From Streptomyces sp. (GTDB lineage: Bacteria; Actinomycetota; Actinomycetes; Streptomycetales; Streptomycetaceae): 39,337 nucleotides of DNA. The position numbers were made by a program, and so were the translations under genes. The stretch's first letter is position 1; each line of letters opens with the position of its first letter. The notes below the pieces were generated by a model. The model did not search any database and was not told the DNA's origin. It saw nothing but the letters and a program-made list of their open reading frames with translations. The DNA lies in contig NZ_JAEKKT010000183.1 in assembly GCF_019510245.1 (NCBI RefSeq), positions 1-39,337 on the forward strand. Reading direction: 5' to 3'. Positions 17,377-23,745 of the stretch are shown piece after piece.

Positions 17377-17583
17377 CATGGGGACACCAGGCTGGAGCCG
17401 GTCGTGCTGTCCGGTGACGAGCGGTCGGTCTTGCGGGACTGGGCCCCGCGCCGGACGACGGCGCAGGGCCTGGCCCAGCGGGCCGCGATCGTGCCCGCCC
17501 GCACGGACGGGCGGAGCAATACCGCGATGGCGGCCCAGCTGGCGAACGACCGCAGGACGGTGCGCCGGCGGCGGACCCGAGAT
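17377..17583 (+). mobile_element. IS630-family transposase remnant
   Basis: The frame reads RLEPVVLSGDERSVLRDWA, then TTAQGLAQRAAIV and DGRSNTAMAAQLANDRRTV. This is the N-terminal helix-turn-helix region of IS630-type transposases. It lacks an in-frame start and loses homology near 17583, and the DDE catalytic domain is absent. It lies in the 393-base gap between two converging genes. No terminal inverted repeats are apparent. The rest of the gap (17277-17376 and 17584-17669) holds nothing else that I recognise. Confidence 0.7.
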
Positions 17584-17669
17584 CCGTGGCTGCTCTCATG
17601 GCTGCGCACCTCACCTTGTGGTCCGGTCCGAACCAGTGTGGAGATCCGCTTCAGTCTCCACTCTGCGGT

Positions 17670-19109
17670 TCAGACGGCCTGCGGCTCCCGCTCAGGGACA
17701 GCGTCCGCGCTCTCGCCCAAGCCTCTGACCAGCGTGGAGTTCCGGCGCCCGTAGCCGACGTAGACCAGTAGGCCCACGGCCAGGAAGACGGCGAACTGGA
17801 TCCAGGTCGTCCACCCGGTCTCGTACATCAGGTAGAGACAGAAGGCGACGCCCAGCAGCGGAGCGACCGGGTAGAGCGGCACCCGGAAGGTGCGGGCGAG
17901 GGCCGGTTCGCGGCGGCGCAGGGCGATCACCGCGATGTTCACCACGGCCATGATCGCGAGGGTGCCGATGGTGCACAGGTTCATCACCGCGTCCAGGGAG
18001 GCGAAGGCCGCCGGGAGCGCGAAGACGGCCGCGACGACCAGGGTGCCCGCGACCGGGGTGGCGGTCCTCGGGGAGACCTTCTCGAAGACGCGCGGGATCA
18101 GACCGTCCCGGGACATGGACATCAGGATGCGGGTCTGGCCGTACATCACCGCGAGGACGACGGAGGCGATGGCGACGACCGCGCCGAAGGCGATCACACC
18201 GCCGCCGATCGTGGACCCGGTGACCTGGTTGACGGCGTAGGAGAGCGCGGCGGGACGGCCCGCGACCTGGTCGCCGCCGATGGCGCCGATGGCGGCCAGC
18301 GCGACCGCGCAGTACAGCAGGGTGACCAGGCCCATGCAGACGAGGATGGCGACCGGGATGTCCCGGCGCGGGTTCTTCGCCTCCTCGCCGGCCGTGGTGA
18401 TCGCGTCGAAGCCGATGTACGAGAAGAACGCGGCGGTGGTGCCCGCGCCGATGCCGCCGAGGCCCGCCGGGGAGAACGGGACGAGGTTGCCGTCCTTGAA
18501 GGCGCTGAAGCCGATCGCGCAGAACGCGAGCAGGATGACCAGCTTCACGGCCGCCATCGCGGCGGTGGCCCGGGCGCTCTCGCGGACCCCGCGCACCAGC
18601 AGCAAGGCGGCCATCGCGATCACGATCACGGCGGGCAGGTTCACGATCCCGCCGTCGCCGGGACCCGCGGACAGCGCGTGCGGGAGCTGGAGACCGGTGA
18701 GGCTGTGCAGCAGCTCGTTGACGTACTGGCTCCAGCCGACCGCGACGGCCGAGATCGAGACGCCGTACTCCAGGAGCAGGCACCAGCCGACCAGGAACGC
18801 GGTGGACTCGCCGAGGCCGGCGTAGGCGAAGGAGTACGACGATCCGGAGACCGGGATCGCGCCGCCCAGCTCGGCGAAGGAGAGGGCGGTGAAGACGCAG
18901 GTGACCGCGGCGAGGACGAAGGAGACGACGACGGCCGGACCGGCCTGGGCCACCGAGTCGGAGAGGCCGACGAAGATGCCGGTGCCGACGATGGCGCCGA
19001 TACCGAAGCAGATCAGCTGGAAGAGGCCCATGGTGCGGCGGAGGCCGTGGCCCTCCCGGTCGGCGCCTGATTCGGCCATCAGGAGGTGGGGGGACTTGAT
19101 GCGGGGCAT
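17670..19109 (-). CDS. APC-superfamily amino acid permease
   Basis: A 479-residue polytopic membrane protein with about 12 hydrophobic segments. The first reads FQLICFGIGAIVGTGIFVGL, the glycine-rich substrate-binding helix of APC transporters; GEEAKNPRRDIPVAI is the conserved cytoplasmic loop of the cationic amino-acid transporter (CAT/YfnA) branch. The start is the ATG at 19109; the open frame upstream, to 19649, overlaps the next gene and is noise. The stop is 116 bases downstream of the ornithine carbamoyltransferase gene on the same strand. Context suggests uptake of arginine or exchange with ornithine, but the sequence alone does not fix the substrate. Confidence 0.88.
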   Translation of the reverse strand: MPRIKSPHLLMAESGADREGHGLRRTMGLFQLICFGIGAIVGTGIFVGLSDSVAQAGPAVVVSFVLAAVTCVFTALSFAELGGAIPVSGSSYSFAYAGLGESTAFLVGWCLLLEYGVSISAVAVGWSQYVNELLHSLTGLQLPHALSAGPGDGGIVNLPAVIVIAMAALLLVRGVRESARATAAMAAVKLVILLAFCAIGFSAFKDGNLVPFSPAGLGGIGAGTTAAFFSYIGFDAITTAGEEAKNPRRDIPVAILVCMGLVTLLYCAVALAAIGAIGGDQVAGRPAALSYAVNQVTGSTIGGGVIAFGAVVAIASVVLAVMYGQTRILMSMSRDGLIPRVFEKVSPRTATPVAGTLVVAAVFALPAAFASLDAVMNLCTIGTLAIMAVVNIAVIALRRREPALARTFRVPLYPVAPLLGVAFCLYLMYETGWTTWIQFAVFLAVGLLVYVGYGRRNSTLVRGLGESADAVPEREPQAV

Positions 19110-19225
19110 GCGGGTGGTGCTCGTTTCTGGTGGTGCGGGGGCGATCCGGGGTCGGTCGCGGCGGCGGCTCCGGCGAGGGGTGGTGCCGGGCCGCCGCACA
19201 GCATAGGGGCAATGAACGGGGCTGG

Positions 19226-20233
19226 TCAGGCGAGTGTGGCGACCAGCACGGCCTTGATGGTGTGCATCCGGTTCTCGGCCTCGTCGAAGACGACCGAGTG
19301 CTCGGACTCGAACACCTCGTCGGTGACCTCCAGTTCCGTCAGCCCGTGCCGCTCGTGGATCTCGCGGCCGACGACCGTGCCGAGGTCGTGGAAGGCCGGC
19401 AGGCAGTGCAGGAACTTGACGTCCGGATTGCCGGTGGCGCGCAGCACGTCCATGGTGACGGCGTACGGTCCGAGCAGTGCGATGCGCTCGTCCCATACCT
19501 CCTTGGGCTCCCCCATCGACACCCAGACGTCGGTGGCGACGAAGTCGGTGTCGCGGACCCCGTCCTTCACGTTCTCGGTGAGCGTGATCCGGGCGCCGGA
19601 CGCGCCGGCGAGCTGCTGGGCCAGCTCGACGATGGTGTCGTCCGGCCACAGCAGGCGGGGCGCGACGATCCGGACGTCCATGCCGAGCAGGGCACCGGTG
19701 ACCAGGTAGGAGTTGCCCATGTTGTAGCGGGCGTCACCGAGGTAGGCGAAGGCGATGTCGGTGAGCGGCTTGTCGCTGTGCTCGGTCATGGTGAGCACGT
19801 CGGCGAGCATCTGGGTGGGGTGCCACTCGTCGGTGAGGCCGTTGTAGACGGGCACCCCGGCGAACGCGGCCAGCTCCTCGACGACGCCCTGGCCGTGCCC
19901 GCGGTACTCGATCGCGTCGTACATGCGGCCGAGGACCCGGGCGGTGTCCTTCACCGACTCCTTGTGCCCGAGCTGCGAGCCGGCCGGGTCGAGGTAGGTG
20001 GTGGCCGCGCCCTGGTCGGCGGCGGCGACCTCGAAGGCGCAGCGGGTGCGGGTGGAGGTCTTCGCGAAGACCAGCGCGATGTTCTTCCCGCGGAGGTACT
20101 GCGTCTCGGTCCCGGCCTTCTTGGCCGCCTTCAGCTCGGCGGCCAGCTCGACCAGCCCGCGGAACTCCTCCTGGGTGAAGTCCAGCTCCTTGAGGAAGTG
20201 GCGGCCGGCGAGGGCGGTCGGGACAGTCGCCAT
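19226..20233 (-). CDS. argF/arcB: Ornithine carbamoyltransferase, probably catabolic
   Basis: A 335-residue enzyme that interconverts citrulline plus phosphate with ornithine plus carbamoyl phosphate. The carbamoyl-phosphate loop STRTR is at 60-64 (in FAKTSTRTRCAFE), and the ornithine-binding cysteine lies in FLHCLPAFHD. NGLTDEWHPTQMLAD supplies further active-site residues. The start is the ATG at 20233. It lies 113 bases after arginine deiminase on the same strand, which points to the catabolic direction (citrulline to ornithine). Carbamate kinase, the third step, is not in the window. Two TCTATACG repeats 20 bases apart lie just upstream. Confidence 0.92.
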   Translation of the reverse strand: MATVPTALAGRHFLKELDFTQEEFRGLVELAAELKAAKKAGTETQYLRGKNIALVFAKTSTRTRCAFEVAAADQGAATTYLDPAGSQLGHKESVKDTARVLGRMYDAIEYRGHGQGVVEELAAFAGVPVYNGLTDEWHPTQMLADVLTMTEHSDKPLTDIAFAYLGDARYNMGNSYLVTGALLGMDVRIVAPRLLWPDDTIVELAQQLAGASGARITLTENVKDGVRDTDFVATDVWVSMGEPKEVWDERIALLGPYAVTMDVLRATGNPDVKFLHCLPAFHDLGTVVGREIHERHGLTELEVTDEVFESEHSVVFDEAENRMHTIKAVLVATLA

Positions 20234-20277
20234 GGGGGCGCTCCAGCGGTCGGGGTCGGCTTCAGGGACCTTGGAAG

Positions 20278-20305
20278 TCTATACGATGTTCCACATTTCT
20301 ATACG
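20278..20305 (-). promoter_or_regulatory. Paired TCTATACG repeats upstream of the carbamoyltransferase gene
   Basis: The 8-bp word TCTATACG occurs at 20278-20285 and again at 20298-20305, exactly 20 bp (two helical turns) apart, in an AT-rich patch 45-72 bases before the gene. On the gene strand each reads CGTATAGA and contains a -10-like TATAGA. They could be tandem promoters or sites for a regulator. Confidence 0.4.
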
Positions 20306-20326
20306 GTCGCCTGAGCTGGGCTCTGT

Positions 20327-20350
20327 GGTATGTCACATGTCACGCGTCAC
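20327..20350. repeat. GTCAC direct repeats at the 3' end of arcA
   Basis: GTCAC occurs three times within the stretch, the last over the arcA stop codon, with a 9-bp palindrome ATGTCACAT at its left end. On the arc strand the cluster reads as repeated GTGAC words. A regulator site upstream of the next gene is possible; it is not a clean CRP-type site. Confidence 0.35.
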
Positions 20351-21570
20351 ACGGCATCCCGCTCCACCGGGCAGCTCATGCACCGTGGCCCGCCCCTCCC
20401 CCGCCCCAGTTCGCTCCCCGGGATCTCGATCACCTCGATGCCCTGCTTGCGCAGATGGGTGTTGGTGGTGGAGTTGCGTTCGTAGGCGACGACGACCCCG
20501 GGTTCGACGGCGAGGACGTTGCAGCCGTCGTCCCACTGCTCGCGCTCGGCCGCATGCACGTCCTGGGTGGCGGTCAGGACCCGGATCTCGCTGAGGCCGA
20601 GGGCGGCGGCGATCGCCCGGTGCATGTGCTCGGGCGGATGGTCGGTGACCTTGAGCTCCTTCTCGCCGGCGCCCGGTTCGATGGTGTACGAGCGGAGCAT
20701 GCCGAGCCCTGCGTACTGGGTGAAGGTGTCGCCGTCGACCATCGTCATCACGGTGTCCAGGTGCATGAAGGCGCGCCGCTTCGGCATGTCCAGGGCGACG
20801 ATGGTCTGCGCCGAGCCGGCCGCGAACAGCTTGTGCGCGAGCATCTCGACGGCCTGCGGGGTGGTGCGCTCGCTCATGCCGATCAGGACCGCGCCGTTGC
20901 CGATCACCAGGACGTCGCCGCCCTCGATGGTGGAGGGGTAGGCGGCCTGTCCCTCCGACCAGACGTGGAACGTTTCGCCACGGAAGAGCGGATGGTGCCG
21001 GTAGATCGCCTCGAAGTGCACGGTCTCGCGCTGCCGGGCGGGCCAGCGCATGGCGTTGATGGAGACGCCGTCGTAGACCCAGGCGGAGGTGTCGCGGGTG
21101 AAGAGGTGGTTGGGTAGCGGTTCGAGGAGGAAGTCGTCGAGGTCCATGACGTGGAAGCGGACCGAGGTGGGCTCCTCGTGGGCGGCCAGGAACTCCCGCT
21201 TGGTCATACCGCCGACCAGCGCCTCGGCCAGCTCGGCCGCCGGCAGTTTCCCGATGGCGGCGCGCAGGTGGTCGGTGGCGAGGGGGCCGTACTCCTTCTC
21301 GTCGAAGACCCGGTCCAGGACGAGGGTGCGGGCGGCCTGGATCTCCAGTGCCTCTTCGAGCAGGTCGCCGAAGAGATGGACGGCTACCCCGCGGTCGCGC
21401 AGCACGTCGGCGAAGCCGTCGTGCTCGGCCCGGGCCCGGCGCACCCAGAGGACGTCGTCGAAGAGGAGGGCGTCCTTGTTGCTCGGGGTGAGCCTTTTGA
21501 GCTCCAGATCCGGCCGGTGGAGTATGACGCGGCGCAGCCGCCCGGCCTCGGAGTCGACGTGGAATCCCAT
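20347..21570 (-). CDS. arcA: Arginine deiminase
   Basis: A 407-residue enzyme that hydrolyses arginine to citrulline and ammonia. Family features are HRPDLELKRLTPSN near the start, the guanidinium-binding region FTRDTSAWV, EGGDVLVIG, the catalytic histidine in HLDTVMTMVD, and the nucleophile Cys397 in GGPRCMSCP close to the C-terminus. Length matches the family. The start chosen is the ATG at 21570 with AGGA about seven bases upstream; a GTG at 21603 would add 11 residues. It is the first gene of the leftward arcA, carbamoyltransferase, permease set. In an aerobic streptomycete this route may serve nitrogen supply or low-oxygen ATP, which the sequence does not tell. Confidence 0.93.
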   Translation of the reverse strand: MGFHVDSEAGRLRRVILHRPDLELKRLTPSNKDALLFDDVLWVRRARAEHDGFADVLRDRGVAVHLFGDLLEEALEIQAARTLVLDRVFDEKEYGPLATDHLRAAIGKLPAAELAEALVGGMTKREFLAAHEEPTSVRFHVMDLDDFLLEPLPNHLFTRDTSAWVYDGVSINAMRWPARQRETVHFEAIYRHHPLFRGETFHVWSEGQAAYPSTIEGGDVLVIGNGAVLIGMSERTTPQAVEMLAHKLFAAGSAQTIVALDMPKRRAFMHLDTVMTMVDGDTFTQYAGLGMLRSYTIEPGAGEKELKVTDHPPEHMHRAIAAALGLSEIRVLTATQDVHAAEREQWDDGCNVLAVEPGVVVAYERNSTTNTHLRKQGIEVIEIPGSELGRGRGGPRCMSCPVERDAV

Positions 21571-21634
21571 GCCTCCATCCTGACCATCGGCGACCGTGTT
21601 CACCCCCGGCTCGACGTTTCTTGTTCTCGTCCTC

Positions 21635-21673
21635 TTGACGACAAATAGGCACCGAGATTATGGTCAACTTGAC
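21635..21673 (+). promoter_or_regulatory. HrdB-like promoter with overlapping palindrome upstream of the SPFH gene
   Basis: A -35 TTGACG (21635-21640) and a -10 TATGGT (21659-21664) are 18 bp apart. The perfect 11-bp inverted repeat GTCAACTTGAC (21663-21673) covers the end of the -10 and the likely start site, where a repressor could block initiation. The SPFH start codon is 25 bases further on. Confidence 0.5.
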
Positions 21674-21697
21674 TCTAAAAGCGAGGGGGCGGATCCG

Positions 21698-22831
21698 ATG
21701 GCCGACATCACCCGGCGCCTGGGCTGGCGCCATCTGCGCGGCGCGCCGACGGCGCACGTCAGACACCACCGGGGCGAGAGGCTGCTGCACGACGGGCCGG
21801 GGCTCAGCTTCTGGTTCCGCGCGCTCACCGCGGCGATTTCCGAGGTCCCGGTCGACGACCGGGAACTGGCGATGACCTTCCACGCCCGAACGGCCGACTT
21901 CCAGGACGTGGCGGTCCAGGCGACCGTCACCTACCGCGTCGGGGACCCGGCCGTGGCGGCCGCCCGTCTCGACTTCTCCATCGACCCGGACACCGGCGTC
22001 TGGCGCGGCACCCCGCTCGAGCAGCTGGGCACCCTGCTGACCGAGACGGCCCAGCAGCACGCACTGGACGCGCTGGCCCGTACCCCGCTGGCGGAGGCGC
22101 TGGTCGACGGGGTGGCGGTGGTCCGGGAGCGGATCGCGGCAGGCCTGGCCGGGGAGCCGCGGCTGCCCGCCACCGGCATCGAGGTGGTGGCCGTCCGCGT
22201 GATGGCCCTGCGGCCGGAGCCGGAGGTGGAGCGGGCGCTGCGCACCCCGGCCCGCGAGCAGATCCAGCAGGAGGCGGACCGTGCGACGTACGAGCGGCGC
22301 GCGGTGGCCGTCGAGCGGGAGCGGGCGATAGCCGAGAACGAGCTGGCGAGTCAGATCGAACTGGCCCGCCGCGAGGAACAGCTGGTCGAGCAGCGGGGCA
22401 CCAACGCGCGGCGCGAGGCGGAGGAGCACGCGGCGGCCGACGCGGTCCGGGCGGAGGCGGAGGCGGCCAGGTCCGTGAAGCTGGCGGAGGCGGAAGCGGT
22501 GAGGGCCGTGAAGCTGGCGGACGCGGAAGCGGCGCGCACGGTCCGGCTGGCGGAGGCGGAGGCGGCCCGGTCCGCGAAGGTGAGCGAGGCGGAGGCGGCC
22601 CGGGCGGTCACGCTGGCGCGGGCCGAGGCCGTGGGGGCCCGGGAGGTCGGCGAGGCGCGGGCCGCGGCGCAGGCGGCCTGGCTGCGGGTGCACGGCGAGG
22701 CGGACGTGGCCACGCTGCACGCCCTCACCGGCGCCCGGCTCGCCGAGAACCTGCCGCGCATCGACAGCGTGACCGTGTCGCCCGACGTGCTGACCGGGCT
22801 GCTCGCCAGGCTGGGCGGGGAGCGGGAGTGA
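21698..22831 (+). CDS. SPFH/band 7 domain protein with hendecad coiled coil
   Basis: A 377-residue protein. The SPFH (stomatin/prohibitin/flotillin) domain covers roughly 10-190: VRHHRGERLLHDGPGLSFWF, then EVPVDDRELAM, and the family-like DVAVQATVTYRVGDP. There is no clear N-terminal membrane segment. From about 200 it becomes a long charged helix. Residues 254-319 are six tandem 11-residue repeats of the type AEAARSVKLAE, encoded by a 33-bp repeat. Eleven-residue periodicity suggests a straight or right-handed coiled coil, so the protein probably assembles into a ring or filament. The start ATG (21698) has GAGGGGG about eight bases upstream. Its stop overlaps the GTG of the NAD-kinase-like gene (GTGA), so the two products are probably made together. 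Confidence 0.82.
   Translation: MADITRRLGWRHLRGAPTAHVRHHRGERLLHDGPGLSFWFRALTAAISEVPVDDRELAMTFHARTADFQDVAVQATVTYRVGDPAVAAARLDFSIDPDTGVWRGTPLEQLGTLLTETAQQHALDALARTPLAEALVDGVAVVRERIAAGLAGEPRLPATGIEVVAVRVMALRPEPEVERALRTPAREQIQQEADRATYERRAVAVERERAIAENELASQIELARREEQLVEQRGTNARREAEEHAAADAVRAEAEAARSVKLAEAEAVRAVKLADAEAARTVRLAEAEAARSAKVSEAEAARAVTLARAEAVGAREVGEARAAAQAAWLRVHGEADVATLHALTGARLAENLPRIDSVTVSPDVLTGLLARLGGERE
22457..22654 (+). repeat. Six tandem 33-bp units in the SPFH gene
   Basis: Units start at 22457, 22490, 22523, 22556, 22589 and 22622. The first three encode AEAARSVKLAE, AEAVRAVKLAD and AEAARTVRLAE; the last two are more diverged. The repeat stays in frame throughout. Confidence 0.85.
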
Positions 22832-23727
22832 GCCTCGCGCCGCGGGCCGTGCTGGTCCACCGGACCACGGAGTACGAGGAGTTGGTGGCCCGGCACGGCA
22901 CGCACGGCCAGGCCGCCTTCTTCCTCGCCTCCCGGGGCCGGGACATGGCCGAGGTCGCCGAACGCCACCGGCGCACCCGGCGGGCGCTCGCCGAGGTGAC
23001 CTCCGCGGTGCCGCTGGCCTGGCGCCGGGCCGGCGTCGAGCGGGCCGACCTGGACCGCTTCCTGTTCGCGCCCGAGGACGTGGTCGTGGTGGTCGGCCAG
23101 GACGGGCTGGTGGCGAACGTGGCCAAGTACCTGGACGGCCAGCCGGTGATCGGCATCGACACCGATCCCGGCCGCAACCCGGGGGTGCTGGTACGGCACC
23201 GCCCGGAGCAGGCGCCCGTCCTGCTGGCCTCGGTGGGCGCCACGGCCACGGGTGCCGACGAGCTGACGATGGTCGAGGCGGTCGCCGACGACACCCAGCG
23301 GCTCGTGGCGCTCAACGAGATCTACCTCGGTGCCGCCGGTCATCAGACCGCCCGATACCGCCTGGGCCTCGAGAACGACGGGGGTGTCGTCGAGGCCCAG
23401 GCGTCCTCCGGGGTGCTGGTGGGCACGGGCACCGGGGCCACCGGCTGGCTGCGCTCGGTGTGGCAGGAGCGCGGTGCCCGCCTCCCGCTGCCCGCTCCCA
23501 CGGAGGACCGCCTCCTCTGGTTCGTCCGCGAGGCCTGGCCCTCACCGGCGACCGGGACCTCCCTGGTGGCCGGCGCACTGACGGCCTCGGCGGCCCTGAC
23601 CCTCACGGTCGAGTCGGACCGCCTCATCGCCTTCGGCGACGGCATCGAGACCGACGCCCTGGAGCTGACCTGGGGGCAGACGGTCCGGGTGGGGACGTGC
23701 GGGCGGCGGCTCCGGCTGGTCGGCTGA
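22828..23727 (+). CDS. NAD kinase-like protein coupled to SPFH
   Basis: A 299-residue protein of the NAD kinase/diacylglycerol kinase fold. The nucleotide motif GGDGT of NAD kinases appears as GQDG (90-93, in VVVVVGQDGLVAN) and keeps the catalytic aspartate. It is followed by PVIGIDTDPGRNPGVLV, the NE pair (163-164, in LNEIYLG), and SSGVLVGTGTGATGW (193-207), which parallels the SDGLIVSTPTGSTAY block. The first 60 residues are helical and not typical of housekeeping NAD kinase. It is likely a divergent paralogue phosphorylating, or only binding, NAD or a related ligand. The GTG start overlaps the SPFH stop by four bases, and the 3' end is 18 bases from that of pnkp on the other strand. Confidence 0.8.
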   Translation: MSLAPRAVLVHRTTEYEELVARHGTHGQAAFFLASRGRDMAEVAERHRRTRRALAEVTSAVPLAWRRAGVERADLDRFLFAPEDVVVVVGQDGLVANVAKYLDGQPVIGIDTDPGRNPGVLVRHRPEQAPVLLASVGATATGADELTMVEAVADDTQRLVALNEIYLGAAGHQTARYRLGLENDGGVVEAQASSGVLVGTGTGATGWLRSVWQERGARLPLPAPTEDRLLWFVREAWPSPATGTSLVAGALTASAALTLTVESDRLIAFGDGIETDALELTWGQTVRVGTCGRRLRLVG

Positions 23728-23745
23728 CCGGCCGGGGTCCGCCGC

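Noticed and set aside
20333..22720. Very long minus-strand frame across arcA and the SPFH gene
   Set aside because: Its protein is a shadow of the two real genes; no domain is recognisable.
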